Source: Streptomyces coacervatus (GTDB taxonomy: Bacteria > Actinomycetota > Actinomycetes > Streptomycetales > Streptomycetaceae). Taken from it: DNA of 64,000 nt. The translations under genes and the position numbers were made by a program. The stretch covers positions 1-64,000 of the forward strand of contig NZ_JARHTP010000017.1 in the NCBI RefSeq assembly GCF_029223485.1, in the 5' to 3' direction. Positions 43,709-53,021 of this stretch are shown here, piece by piece. The first letter of the stretch is position 1; the number at the start of each line of letters is the position of its first letter. The notes beneath the pieces were generated by a model that was not told the origin of the DNA, did no database searches, and saw only the letters and a list, made by a program, of their open reading frames with translations.

Positions 43709-45430
43709 TCACTGCTCCTGGGGACGGTGCTGCTGCCGGGTCGGGGGGAAGTCTGGGGTGTCCGTGGTGTGCACGGCCAGCGTGCGGTCGGGATTCAGCC
43801 GTACGACGATGTGGCGCCGCCACGCGGTGTCGTCGCGGTCGGCGCGGTCCTCGCGCCAGTGGCAGCCGCGCGTCTCCTCGCGCAGCAGGGCGGCGGCGAC
43901 CAGGACGCGGGCCACGCACAGGAGGTTGGTGGACTCCCAGGTGTCGACGCCGGGCTCGGACGTCTTGCCGTTCTCGTCGAGGGCGTCGCGGGCCTCGGTG
44001 TGCAGCTGCTGGAGCTGTCCGGCGGCCTTGGCGAGGGAGTCGGCGGAGCGCAGGACGCCCGCGCCGTCCGTCATGATCCGCTGGATCGCGAAACGGGCCT
44101 CGGGGGCGAGCAGGGGGTGCGCGGGCACCTCGGGGTGCTCGACCGGTTCGGGCACGCGCGCGTGGAGGCTGTTTTCCGCGTGGGCGGCGGCGATGTCCTC
44201 CGCGATGCGCTCGGCGTAGACGAGGCCTTCGAGGAGGGAGTTGGAGGCGAGGCGGTTGGCGCCGTGCACGCCGGTGCAGGCGACCTCGCCGCACGCGTAC
44301 AGGCCGGGGACGGTCGTACGGCCCTGGGAGTCCGTGCGGACGCCTCCGGAGGCGTAGTGGGCCGCCGGGGCGATCGGGATGGGGTCGGTGACCGGGTCGA
44401 TGCCGTGGGCGCGGCAGGCGGCGAGGATCGTCGGGAAGCGGTGCTCCCACATGTCGGCGCCGAAGTGCCGGGCGTCAAGGAACATGTGCTCGGCGTCCTG
44501 CTCCTGCATACGGCGCATGATGCCCTTGGCGACGATGTCCCGGGGCGCCAGCTCGGCCAGTTCGTGCTGCCCCAGCATGAAGCGCACGCCGTCGGCGTCG
44601 ACCAGGTGCGCACCCTCGCCCCGTACGGCCTCGGAGACCAGGGGCTGCTGACCCTCCGCGTCGGCGCCCAGGAACAGCACGGTCGGGTGGAACTGCACGA
44701 ACTCCAGGTCGGAGACCTCCGCGCCCGCACGCAGGGCGAGCGCCACGCCGTCGCCCGTGGACACCGACGGGTTGGTGGTCGCCGAGAACACCTGGCCCAT
44801 GCCGCCGGTCGCGAGGACGACCGCGGGGGCGTGCACGGCGCCCACGCCGTCGTGCTGGCCCTCGCCCATGACGTGCAGGGTCACGCCCGCCGTACGGCCG
44901 TCGGGGTCGGTCAGCAGGTCCAGCACGAGCGCGTTCTCGATCATGCGCACACCACGCGCGCGTGCCGCCTCGACGAGCGCCCGGGAGATCTCCGCGCCGG
45001 TCGCGTCGCCCCCGGCGTGCGCGATGCGGCGGCGGTGGTGGCCGCCCTCGCGGGTGAGCTCCAGGCCCCCTTCGGAGGACTCGTCGAAGTGGGCGCCGGT
45101 CGCGATGAGGCGGCGTACGGCGTCGGGGCCCTCGGTGACGAGGATCCGTACGGCCTGCTCGTCGCAGAGGCCCGCGCCGGCCACCAGGGTGTCGTCCAGG
45201 TGCTGCTCGGGGGTGTCGCCCTCGCCGAGGGCCGCGGCGATGCCGCCCTGCGCCCAGCGGGTGGAGCCGTCGTCCAAGCGGGCCTTGGTGACGACGACCG
45301 TCCTCAGGCCGGCTGCCTCGCAGCGCAGGGCCGCGGTGAGGCCGGCGACACCGGAGCCGACGACCACCAGGTCCGCGGCGATGGACCACCCGGGGGCGGG
45401 CGCGTGCAGTCGTATGCCTGTGCTGGTCAC
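43709..45430 (-). CDS. nadB: L-aspartate oxidase
   Basis: A 573-aa FAD enzyme converting aspartate to iminoaspartate, the first step of NAD synthesis. Motifs: DLVVVGSGVAGLTAAL (dinucleotide fold), STRWAQGGIAAAL, LATGGMGQVFSATTNP, EFVQFHPTVLF and the catalytic region PAAHYASGGVRTD with GANRLASNSLLEGLVY. GTG 45430 overlaps the panC stop (GTGA). nadA is not in this window. Its C-terminus is extended by a His/Pro-rich tail. Confidence 0.95.
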   Translation of the reverse strand: MTSTGIRLHAPAPGWSIAADLVVVGSGVAGLTAALRCEAAGLRTVVVTKARLDDGSTRWAQGGIAAALGEGDTPEQHLDDTLVAGAGLCDEQAVRILVTEGPDAVRRLIATGAHFDESSEGGLELTREGGHHRRRIAHAGGDATGAEISRALVEAARARGVRMIENALVLDLLTDPDGRTAGVTLHVMGEGQHDGVGAVHAPAVVLATGGMGQVFSATTNPSVSTGDGVALALRAGAEVSDLEFVQFHPTVLFLGADAEGQQPLVSEAVRGEGAHLVDADGVRFMLGQHELAELAPRDIVAKGIMRRMQEQDAEHMFLDARHFGADMWEHRFPTILAACRAHGIDPVTDPIPIAPAAHYASGGVRTDSQGRTTVPGLYACGEVACTGVHGANRLASNSLLEGLVYAERIAEDIAAAHAENSLHARVPEPVEHPEVPAHPLLAPEARFAIQRIMTDGAGVLRSADSLAKAAGQLQQLHTEARDALDENGKTSEPGVDTWESTNLLCVARVLVAAALLREETRGCHWREDRADRDDTAWRRHIVVRLNPDRTLAVHTTDTPDFPPTRQQHRPQEQ

Positions 45431-46428
45431 GAGGCGGCTCCGAGGTTTCCGAATACGAGTGGGATGTTGTCGATCAGCCGGGTCGTCCCGACCCGGGCGG
45501 CGACGGCCAGGACGGCCTCGCCGGTGAAGTCGTCCTCGATCTCGGTGAAGTCGGACGGGTCGACGAGGGCCAGGTAGTCCAGTTCGAGCGGCGGGGACAG
45601 CCGCGCGGCGTCGTCGAGGATCAGCCGGGCGGCGGCGCGGACGGCCGTCGGGGCGCCGGGAAGCGCCTTGGCGACGGCGTGCGCGTCGGCGGCCGCGCGG
45701 GACTCCCCTATGGCGCTGAGCGCCTCGGCACGCGCATGCGTGGCGGGCACTTCGCGGGCCCGAGCGCGCAGCGCCTCCTGGGCCGCGTGCCGGTCGCTGC
45801 CCGCGAACAGCGCGCGGGAGAGGGTGAGCGCCGTGCGCCGCTGCTCGGGCGAGAGGTAGCGGTTGCGGCTGGAGAGCGCGAGGCCGTCCTCCTCGCGCAC
45901 GGTGGGCACACCGACGATCTCGACACCGAAGTTCAGGTCCCGCACCATGCGGCGGATCAGGGCGAGCTGCTGGGCGTCCTTCTGGCCGTACAGGGCGAGG
46001 TCGGGGCGGGTGAGGTGCAGCAGTTTGGCGACGACGGTGAGCATGCCGTCGAAGTGGCCGGGGCGCGAGGCACCCTCCAGCCGCACACCCATGGGGCCCG
46101 CGGTGATGCGGACCTGGGGCTCGCCGCCCGGGTAGACCTCGTCCACGGCAGGGGCGAACACGGCGTCCGCACCGGACCGTTCGGCGATCTTGACATCGGC
46201 GTCCAGGGTGCGCGGATAGCGGTCGAGGTCCTCGCCGGCACCGAACTGCAGGGGGTTCACGAAGACGGTGACGACGACCTCGCCGTCCGGTCCGGCGATC
46301 TCGCGCGCGGTGCGGATCAGCGTGGCGTGGCCCTCGTGCAGGGCGCCCATGGTCATCACCACGGCGCGGCGGCCCGTACGCGTGCGTGCGTGCAGTTCGC
46401 CGGCGGTACGCAGCAGGGCGGTGGTCAT
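45427..46428 (-). CDS. panC: Pantothenate synthetase
   Basis: A 333-aa ligase joining pantoate and beta-alanine with ATP. It has VVMTMGALHEGHATLI (HIGH-like), VFVNPLQFGAGEDLDRYPRT, the LYGQKDAQQLALIRRMV region and VGVPTVREEDGLALSSRNRYL (KMSKS-like SSRN). ATG 46428 overlaps the DUF2520 stop (ATGA), and its own stop overlaps nadB, so the three genes are translationally coupled. Confidence 0.95.
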   Translation of the reverse strand: MTTALLRTAGELHARTRTGRRAVVMTMGALHEGHATLIRTAREIAGPDGEVVVTVFVNPLQFGAGEDLDRYPRTLDADVKIAERSGADAVFAPAVDEVYPGGEPQVRITAGPMGVRLEGASRPGHFDGMLTVVAKLLHLTRPDLALYGQKDAQQLALIRRMVRDLNFGVEIVGVPTVREEDGLALSSRNRYLSPEQRRTALTLSRALFAGSDRHAAQEALRARAREVPATHARAEALSAIGESRAAADAHAVAKALPGAPTAVRAAARLILDDAARLSPPLELDYLALVDPSDFTEIEDDFTGEAVLAVAARVGTTRLIDNIPLVFGNLGAAS

Positions 46429-47354
46429 CGGGCGTCTCCCTCGGCGCCGTCGGTCCCGGTGGCGAGTACCCCGAGAAGGTCCTCGGCGAGTTCCGGCTTC
46501 AGCAGCCCGTGGGCTAGCGCGCGGTCGGCGGTGGCCCGCGCCATCGCCAGATAGCCGGCGACGGTCTGCGGGGCGTGCTTGCGCAGCTCCGCGACGTGCG
46601 CGGCGACCGTGCCGGCGTCCCCGCGCGCGACGGGGCCGGTCAGGGCCGCGTCGCCGGAGCGCAGGGCGTTGTCCAGGGCGGCGCCGAGCAGCGGGCCGAG
46701 CATCCGGTCGGGGGCCGCGACACCGGCCTCGCGCAGCAGCTCCATGGACTGGGCGACCAGCGTGACCAGGTGGTTGGCGCCCAGGGCGAGCGCCGCGTGG
46801 TACAGCGGGCGCATCTCCTCGGCGATCCACTCCGGTTCGCCGCCCATCTCGATGACGAGGGCCTCGGCGGCCAGCCGCAGCTCCTCGGGCGCCGTGACCC
46901 CGAAGGAGCACCCGGCGAGCCGCTGGACGTCCACGGGCGTGCCCGTGAAGGTCATCGCCGGGTGCAGGGCCAGCGGCAGCGCGCCCGCGCGCAGGGCGGG
47001 ATCCAGGACCTTGGCGCCGTAGCGCCCGGAGGTGTGCACGAGCAGCTGCCCCGGCCGTACGGCCCCGGTCTCAGCGAGCCCCTCCACCAGGCCGGGCAGG
47101 GTGTCGTCCGGGACGGTCAGCAGCACCAGGTCGACGCGCTCCAGAACCTCGGCCGGCGGCATCAGCGGCACATCGGGGAGCAGCTGCGCGGCGCGCCTCC
47201 TGGAGGCGTCGGAGACTCCGGAGACGGCCACCGGACGGTGCCCGGCGAGCTGGAGGGACGCGGCCAGCGCGGGGCCCACACGACCGGCGCCGACGACGCC
47301 GACGGTGAGCCGTGCGGGGCGGTCCCTGGGGTCTGGCTGTTGGCTTGTACTCAC
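46425..47354 (-). CDS. Rossmann-fold DUF2520 protein, candidate ketopantoate reductase
   Basis: A 309-aa dehydrogenase-like protein. An N-terminal NAD(P)-binding fold (VGVVGAGRVGPALAASLQLA, SDASRRRAAQLLP, LVLLTVPDDTLPGLVEGLAE) is followed by LALHPAMTFTGTPVDVQRL and a helical C-terminal domain typical of ProC/NADP-dependent enzymes. It starts at GTG 47354, first in the pan/nad/coaX operon and ATGA-coupled to panC. Coupling to panC suggests it supplies pantoate by reducing ketopantoate. This role is inferred, and no panE gene is in the window. Confidence 0.8.
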   Translation of the reverse strand: MSTSQQPDPRDRPARLTVGVVGAGRVGPALAASLQLAGHRPVAVSGVSDASRRRAAQLLPDVPLMPPAEVLERVDLVLLTVPDDTLPGLVEGLAETGAVRPGQLLVHTSGRYGAKVLDPALRAGALPLALHPAMTFTGTPVDVQRLAGCSFGVTAPEELRLAAEALVIEMGGEPEWIAEEMRPLYHAALALGANHLVTLVAQSMELLREAGVAAPDRMLGPLLGAALDNALRSGDAALTGPVARGDAGTVAAHVAELRKHAPQTVAGYLAMARATADRALAHGLLKPELAEDLLGVLATGTDGAEGDAR

Positions 47355-47539
47355 GCGACGGCGGCCTTCCCGTTCCAGTCCGCTCCGGGTACCGGACGAT
47401 TTCTCGTCATGTTAACGCGATCGGTTCGAGGGGCGTCCGGTTGTCCACAGGCTGTGGGTTACGCCACGGCGTCGGCGTACGGGAAAGCCTGTGGAAATCC
47501 GGGTGCTCGCGCGGACCCGCGCCAGGCATGATCCGGAGC

Positions 47540-48772
47540 ATGAGCGATGCGGCGCAGCAGGTCGAGCGGCAGTCCGACCGGACATCGGACGAAGACCAGA
47601 TATCAGACGAAGAACGGCGCAAGCGGCGCCGTAAGCGGCGCATCGGCGCGTACCGGAGCGCGGAGCGCGTTCTCGCGCGCCCTGGTTTCCTGGGCACGCT
47701 CCGGGAGCGCCTGGCGCTGCTGGACGGCGCACAGGACCTGTACGACCTGGACGAGCCGTCGGACATCTATGGCAACGGCGTCGTCGAGGCCCTGGAGGAG
47801 AAGGTCGCGGGGCTGCTCGGCAAGGAGGCCGCCGCGTTCTTCCCCACGGGCACGATGGCCCAGCAGGTGGCGCTGCGCTGCTGGGCGGGCCGCACCGGCG
47901 ACCCGACGGTCGCCCTGCATGCACTGGCCCACCCGGAGATGCACGAGCGGAACGCGTTCAGCCAGGTCAGCGGCCTGCGCCCGGTACGGGTGACGAGCGA
48001 GCCCCGCCTGCCGACCGCCGACGAGGTACGCGGCTTCGAGGAGCCCTTCGGGGCGCTGATGCTCGAACTGCCCCTCAGGGACGCCGGTTTCGTGCTGCCC
48101 TCGTGGGAGGAACTCACCGAGATCGTGGAGGCCGCGCGCGAACGGGACGCCGTGGTGCACTTCGACGGCGCACGCCTGTGGGAGTCCACCGTCCACTTCG
48201 GCCGCCCCCTGGACGAGATCGCGGGCCTGGCGGACAGCGTGTACGTGTCGTTCTACAAGTCCCTGGACGGCTTCGGCGGCGCCGCGCTCGCCGGCCCCAG
48301 GACACTGATCGACGAGGCGAAGGCATGGCGGCACCGGTACGGCGGCCAGATCTTCCAGCAGTTCCCGACGGTGCTGTCGGCGCTCGCCGGGCTGGAGCGG
48401 GAACTGCCCCGGCTGCCCGAGTACGTGGCGCACGCGCGCGTGGTGGCCGCCGCGCTGCGCGAGGGGTTCGCGGCGGCCGGGGTGCCCTGGATGCGCGTCC
48501 ACCCCGAGGTGCCGCACACCAACGAGTTCCAGGTCTGGCTGCCGTACGACCCCGACGTCGTCGCGGAGGCCGCCGTCCGGCAGGCCGAGGAGACGGGCAC
48601 CCTGCTGTTCGGGGACGCCTGGGGTCCGAGGGGCCCGGGCCTGGCCGTCACCGAGGTGTACGTCCGGGCTGCGGGCCTGGAGTGGACGGCCGACGATGTG
48701 AAGGCGGCGGTCGCAGACTTCGTGTCCCGCCTCGCCGAAGGGGCCGGCGAGGCGGAGGCGGTCAGCAAGTAG
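47540..48772 (+). CDS. Threonine aldolase / beta-eliminating lyase family PLP enzyme
   Basis: A 410-aa fold-type I PLP enzyme. The charged N-terminal 45 residues precede the core: FFPTGTMAQQVALRCW, HALAHPEMHERNAFSQVSG, VHFDGARLWESTVHFGRPL and the PLP-lysine in SVYVSFYKSLDGFGGAAL. It resembles low-specificity L-threonine aldolases, but the extended N-terminus is unusual. ATG 47540 follows CATGAT by seven bases, suggesting leaderless translation; ATG 47528 is also in frame. Its 3' end overlaps the small convergent gene by 11 bp. Confidence 0.85.
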   Translation: MSDAAQQVERQSDRTSDEDQISDEERRKRRRKRRIGAYRSAERVLARPGFLGTLRERLALLDGAQDLYDLDEPSDIYGNGVVEALEEKVAGLLGKEAAAFFPTGTMAQQVALRCWAGRTGDPTVALHALAHPEMHERNAFSQVSGLRPVRVTSEPRLPTADEVRGFEEPFGALMLELPLRDAGFVLPSWEELTEIVEAARERDAVVHFDGARLWESTVHFGRPLDEIAGLADSVYVSFYKSLDGFGGAALAGPRTLIDEAKAWRHRYGGQIFQQFPTVLSALAGLERELPRLPEYVAHARVVAAALREGFAAAGVPWMRVHPEVPHTNEFQVWLPYDPDVVAEAAVRQAEETGTLLFGDAWGPRGPGLAVTEVYVRAAGLEWTADDVKAAVADFVSRLAEGAGEAEAVSK

Positions 48773-48977
48773 GGCGCGGCCGCAGATGCAGCCACCGGCC
48801 CAGGGCCTGCCGTATTCGCCCGTGGGCCGGACGCCCGGCGACGAGGGCGCGGAACTGCCGGTGGTCGCGCAGCTCGCGCACGACCTGCCAGTCGCCCGCA
48901 CCGGGCGCGGGCGGACCGGGCTCGCCGAGCTTCTGGGCGCGGTAGAGGTCGAGTAGGTATTCCTGCGTGATGCTCAT
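48762..48977 (-). CDS. Small conserved hypothetical protein
   Basis: A 71-aa basic protein: MSITQEYLLDLYRAQKLGEP then GDWQVVRELRDHRQFRAL and a Arg-rich end. GAGAAGG about nine bases before the ATG is a good ribosome site. It lies upstream of, and divergent from, the ArsR gene, whose palindrome at 49085-49107 may control both. Function unknown. Confidence 0.65.
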   Translation of the reverse strand: MSITQEYLLDLYRAQKLGEPGPPAPGAGDWQVVRELRDHRQFRALVAGRPAHGRIRQALGRWLHLRPRPTC

Positions 48978-49084
48978 GGCTGTTCGCCTTCTCGGGATGT
49001 GGATACGACGTGATCAGGGATCCGTAGGCTCCGCGGCTGCCCCGGTGCTCCCAGGCTGCGCCGCTGCGGCCCGTGAAGTCGCTT

Positions 49085-49107
49085 CGATTGACGACCGCCG
49101 TCAATCG
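49085..49107. promoter_or_regulatory. Perfect palindromic operator, likely ArsR site
   Basis: CGATTGACG ACCGC CGTCAATCG: 9-bp arms, 5-base spacer, 108 bp upstream of the 48977 start and 38 bp upstream of the ArsR start. It contains TTGACG on both strands, so bound protein would block divergent -35 elements. Confidence 0.7.
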
Positions 49108-49145
49108 AGGTCGGCGTTGTCAGTGGCGGAGTGCACCATGAGGTC

Positions 49146-50249
49146 ATGAGCGTGCGCATCGACATCGCGGGGCTGCGGCGGGAGAGGGTCGCCGTCGTCC
49201 CCTCTCCCCTGGCCGAGCTCGGCATGGCGCTGCACGCGCTGTCCGAGCCGGGGCACCACCCCGGCCTGCAGGGCTGGGTGACGGGCGTGACCGCCCGGCT
49301 CGACCCGCACTTGGCCGACCGGATGTGCGAGGCCGACTTCCTGTGGCGGACGACGTTCTCGGACCTGTTCCTGCCGTACGCGGGCATCCCGGGCGGCGCC
49401 GCCCTCCCCGGGGCCACGCTCGCCGAGGAGCTCGACCTGCTGGACAAGCTGACGGACGAGCAGTTCGTCGACGCGGCACTGGAGTTCAGCTGCGCGATGC
49501 CCTACGGCGACGGGCCCGGCCCGCTCGTCGACGCCGGGCTGCGCCGGCGCGCACTGGAACTGGCCGCCGCACGGGGACCGCGGCAGGAGCGGTTCACCGA
49601 GCTGCTGCTGACCGACCCGCCCAGAATCCGGGCCTGGCTGCGGCAGTTCCTCAAGGACTGCGACGACGCGTTCTTCGCGGAGGCCTGGTCACGGCTGCGC
49701 CACCAGCTCACTGCGGACGCCCGCCACAAGACCGACCTTCTGCGCCGCAAGGGCCTGGCCGAGACGCTGGCCGCCGCCTCCCCGGCGATCACAGTCGACG
49801 AGGCAGCCGCCGAGATCACCGTCGACAAGCTGAGCGTGGGCCGTACGACCACGGGGGACGGCCCCCTCCTCCTGGTGCCGACCAGTCTCGGCTGGCCCCA
49901 CCTGGCCGTCCTGTACCGGCCCGGCTGGCAGCCGGTGGTGCACTACCCGGTCGGCGCCCCGGAGCTCGCGGCCCCGCCCTCCGTCGAGCAGCTCGCCCTG
50001 CGGATGACCGCCCTGTCCCACCCCGTCCGGATGCGGATCTGCCGCTATCTGGCCCGCAGCGCCCACACCACGAGCGAGCTGACGCAGACACTCGGTATGA
50101 CGGCCCCGGAGATATCCCGGCACATCGGCGTCCTGAAGAAGGCGGGCCTGATCACCACACGCCGCCGCGGCCGGTACGTCCAGCACCAGCTGGACATAGC
50201 GGTCGTGGCCCGGCTGGGCAGCGATTTCCTGGAGGGCATCCTGCGCTGA
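49146..50249 (+). CDS. ArsR-family regulator with large N-terminal DUF5937-like domain
   Basis: A 367-aa regulator. Residues about 1-265 form a conserved helical region of unknown role (AVVPSPLAELGMALHALSEP, WRTTFSDLFLPYAGIPG). The C-terminal 90 residues are a winged helix: LRMTALSHPVRMRICRYLAR, TTSELTQTLGMTAPEISRHI, LKKAGLITTRRRGRYVQHQL. No metal-binding Cys pair is seen. Start ATG 49146. It is divergent from a 71-aa gene, with a perfect palindrome between. Confidence 0.82.
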   Translation: MSVRIDIAGLRRERVAVVPSPLAELGMALHALSEPGHHPGLQGWVTGVTARLDPHLADRMCEADFLWRTTFSDLFLPYAGIPGGAALPGATLAEELDLLDKLTDEQFVDAALEFSCAMPYGDGPGPLVDAGLRRRALELAAARGPRQERFTELLLTDPPRIRAWLRQFLKDCDDAFFAEAWSRLRHQLTADARHKTDLLRRKGLAETLAAASPAITVDEAAAEITVDKLSVGRTTTGDGPLLLVPTSLGWPHLAVLYRPGWQPVVHYPVGAPELAAPPSVEQLALRMTALSHPVRMRICRYLARSAHTTSELTQTLGMTAPEISRHIGVLKKAGLITTRRRGRYVQHQLDIAVVARLGSDFLEGILR

Positions 50250-50274
50250 GCAGCGGCCCGCCCGGCCGCCCGGC

Positions 50275-50907
50275 TCAGTCGAACCGGATGTGCCGGATCC
50301 CCACCCGCATCTGCCGCATCCGCGTCCGCAGCGCACCCTCGTTGTTCGGCCGGAGCCTCAGTCCGGCCAGCACGGCGATGCGGTCCGCCGTCTTCGGCAC
50401 GGTCGAGTGGTCCGTCCACAGATGCTCGGCGAACTCCGGCTCCTGCAGCCGCTCCAGGCAGTGGTCGAGCTGCTGCACGGCCCAGGTCTCCCTGCCCAGA
50501 CCCGAGTTCTTCCCGACGACGTACTGAAGGAGGTGTCCGAAGCCGCGTTCCCGCAACCGCCGCAGGACTGTCTCGCGCTGGGCAAGGAGGGTGAAGTGGC
50601 GTACGTCATGGCCGAGTTCGCGCAGCCGGCCGACGGTCTCCTCGAAGCAGACCGGGTCGGTGACCGTCATGGGCGCGAGCACGACCCCTTCCCGCTTGGT
50701 GAGGGCCAGGTCGAGCACCTCGACCACCCCCTGCCGCCAGGACGTCAAGTCCTGGAAGTTGCCGCGCAGTTCGGGCGGGAGCATCCGGCGCAGACCGAAG
50801 CCGGCGTGCTCGGGGTCGCAGATGACGCTGCCCGGCAGCCGCCGCTGGATCTCGTGTGCGGTCTGTGTCTTGCCGCCCCCGAAAGGGCCGTTGATCCACA
50901 GGAGCAT
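50275..50907 (-). CDS. P-loop NTPase of the TmrB-like type
   Basis: A 210-aa cytosolic protein with Walker A INGPFGGGKTQTAHEI (about residues 5-20), a DPEHAGFGLRRMLPPELRGNF (in part) segment, and APMTVTDPVCFEETVGRLRE. It resembles the TmrB group of adenylate-kinase-like ATPases linked to tunicamycin resistance. The role is not certain. Convergent with the ArsR gene and followed on the same strand by the two-component operon end. Confidence 0.75.
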   Translation of the reverse strand: MLLWINGPFGGGKTQTAHEIQRRLPGSVICDPEHAGFGLRRMLPPELRGNFQDLTSWRQGVVEVLDLALTKREGVVLAPMTVTDPVCFEETVGRLRELGHDVRHFTLLAQRETVLRRLRERGFGHLLQYVVGKNSGLGRETWAVQQLDHCLERLQEPEFAEHLWTDHSTVPKTADRIAVLAGLRLRPNNEGALRTRMRQMRVGIRHIRFD

Positions 50908-50957
50908 GCGCAGACCCTAGTGGTCACCGGTTACGCGGGAGTCACGCCCCCGGTGAC

Positions 50958-51629
50958 TCAGCCGTGCCCGCCCGCGCGCACCAGCCCGGTCTCGTACGCC
51001 AGGACCACCACCTGCACCCGGTCCCGCAGCCCCAGCTTGGTCAGGATGCGGCCCACATGGGTCTTCACGGTCGCCTCGGACAGCACCAGCCGGGCCGCGA
51101 TCTCGCCGTTGGACAGACCCTGCGCAACCAGGATCATGACCTCGCGCTCGCGCTCGGTGAGCCGCTCCAGCTCCTTGTGCCGGGGCTCCTGCCCGACGCT
51201 CGGCAGCATCGGCGCGAACCGGTCGAGCAGACGGCGCGTGGTCGACGGGGCCACCACCGCGTCGCCGCTGTGCACGGCGCGGATGGCGGCGAGGAGTTCG
51301 CCAGGCGGCACGTCCTTGAGCATGAAGCCGGAGGCGCCCGCCTTCAGCCCCGAGAAGGCGTACTCGTCGAGGTCGAAGGTGGTCAGGATCAGCACCTTCG
51401 GCGGGTCGGGCTCCGAGCAGATTCGGCGGGTGGTCTCCACGCCGTCGAGCTTCGGCATACGGACGTCCATGAGCACCACGTCGACGGCGGTCGAGCGCAG
51501 CACCTGAAGGGCCTCGACGCCGTCCCCCGCCTCCGCGACGACATCCATGTCCGGCTGGGCGGCGAGCACCATCCGGAACCCGGTGCGCAGCAGCACCTGG
51601 TCGTCGACGAGCATCACGCGGATCGTCAT
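50958..51629 (-). CDS. NarL/LuxR-family response regulator
   Basis: A 223-aa regulator. The receiver domain has DD at 9-10, phospho-acceptor Asp55 in LMDVRMPKLDG and Lys in FMLKDVPP. The C-terminal LuxR helix-turn-helix is LTEREREVMILVAQGLSNGE with LSEATVKTHVGRILTKLGL. It lies 71 bp downstream of, and likely co-transcribed with, the histidine kinase gene. Target genes unknown. Confidence 0.92.
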   Translation of the reverse strand: MTIRVMLVDDQVLLRTGFRMVLAAQPDMDVVAEAGDGVEALQVLRSTAVDVVLMDVRMPKLDGVETTRRICSEPDPPKVLILTTFDLDEYAFSGLKAGASGFMLKDVPPGELLAAIRAVHSGDAVVAPSTTRRLLDRFAPMLPSVGQEPRHKELERLTEREREVMILVAQGLSNGEIAARLVLSEATVKTHVGRILTKLGLRDRVQVVVLAYETGLVRAGGHG

Positions 51630-51700
51630 CGGGGCCTCTTCCGTTCTCGGCGGTCGTTACAGCGTTCTTTACAGGTGTCAACGAGGGGCGTGCGTAAGCG

Positions 51701-52903
51701 TCAGTGTGCGGGTTTCAGCGGAAGCAGCGCGCTGATCCGGAACCCGCCGCCGGGGCGCGGGCCCGCGTCCAGGGTGCCGCCGACCATACCGATCCGTTCG
51801 CGCATACCGATCAGGCCGTGGCCCTGGCCGTCCGCGCCGCCCTCCTCGTACAGCTCGTGCGGGGCGCCCTTGCCGTCGTCCTCGACGAGCAGGCCGAGGC
51901 CGTCGTCGAAGTAGACCAGGCGCACGCTGGCGCCCGCGTTGGGCCCGCCGTGCTTGCGCGTGTTCGTCAGCGCCTCCTGCACGATGCGGTACGCGGTGAG
52001 CTCGACGCCGCTGGGCAGCGGGCGCGGGGTGCCCTCGACCTTGAAGTCGACGGGCAGGCCGGAGGTACGGCACTGCTCGATCAGCTCGTCGATCTGGTCG
52101 ACGTCGGGCTGCGGGACGTACTCGCCGACCTCCTTGTGCTCGCCGGTGCGCAGCACACCGAGCAGGCGGCGCATCTCGGCGAGGGCCTGGCGGCCGGTGG
52201 AGGAGATGGTCTCCAGGGCCTTCTTGGCCTGGTCGGGGGCGGCGTCCAGGACGTAGGCGGCGCCGTCGGCCTGCACCACCATCACCGACACGTTGTGCGC
52301 GACGACGTCGTGCAACTCACGGGCGATCCGGGCGCGTTCGGCCGCGACCGCGACCTTGGCCTGCGCCTCCCGCTCCTTCTCCAGCCGGGCGGCACGCTCC
52401 TCCAGCTGCGCGAAGTAGGCGCGGCGGGTGCGGATGGAGTCGCCGAGCACCCAGGCGAGCGCGAACGGAACTGTCAGGAAGATCGCTTTCGCGACGTTCC
52501 CCAGTGCGCCCACGTTCTCCGACCACCAGCGCACCTGCGCGACCGGGGCCGCGCTCAGGCCCACGCCCAGCGCGAGCCAGGACGCCCAGCGGGCGCCCGT
52601 CGCGGCCACCGTGTAGACGATCACCAGCATCGCGAAGTCCGCCGGGATCGTCTCGACGTTCAGCACCACCTGCGCCAGGCCGAGCCCGATCGCCAGCAGC
52701 AGCATCTTCTCCGGCATACGGCGGCGCAGCGCGATCACCAGGCAGAGCAGAAGAACGATCGGAACGATCACCGCGGGCGAGTCGGTGCCCCGGATCCCCT
52801 GGCCGGTGCCCTCGCCCACGACCGAGATCCCGAACAGGAAGACGGCCCAGAAGGTGTCGACCCCTGTCGGGTGCCTGCGGAGAAAGTCATAGAGGCGCTG
52901 CAC
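51701..52903 (-). CDS. NarL-type sensor histidine kinase
   Basis: A 400-aa membrane kinase with five or six hydrophobic segments in the first 155 residues, a HisKA_3 domain (IARELHDVVAHNVSVMVVQA, phospho-His) and an HATPase (IVQEALTNTRKHGG, VEDDGKGAP, GHGLIGMRERIGMVGG). GTG 52903 follows TACGCT (52916-52911) by seven bases, so it is probably leaderless. The signal is unknown. It forms an operon with the NarL-type regulator. Confidence 0.92.
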   Translation of the reverse strand: MQRLYDFLRRHPTGVDTFWAVFLFGISVVGEGTGQGIRGTDSPAVIVPIVLLLCLVIALRRRMPEKMLLLAIGLGLAQVVLNVETIPADFAMLVIVYTVAATGARWASWLALGVGLSAAPVAQVRWWSENVGALGNVAKAIFLTVPFALAWVLGDSIRTRRAYFAQLEERAARLEKEREAQAKVAVAAERARIARELHDVVAHNVSVMVVQADGAAYVLDAAPDQAKKALETISSTGRQALAEMRRLLGVLRTGEHKEVGEYVPQPDVDQIDELIEQCRTSGLPVDFKVEGTPRPLPSGVELTAYRIVQEALTNTRKHGGPNAGASVRLVYFDDGLGLLVEDDGKGAPHELYEEGGADGQGHGLIGMRERIGMVGGTLDAGPRPGGGFRISALLPLKPAH

Positions 52904-53021
52904 GTAACCCAGCGTAGGGAAGCGAGATGCGTGCAGGGGTCAACCGGAGGATCGATCCGCGCCCGGCGCGCATACTCCCCAAGGTGGAGGCCCTGTTCTC
53001 CTGCACGCTTAGCCTGTGCCG

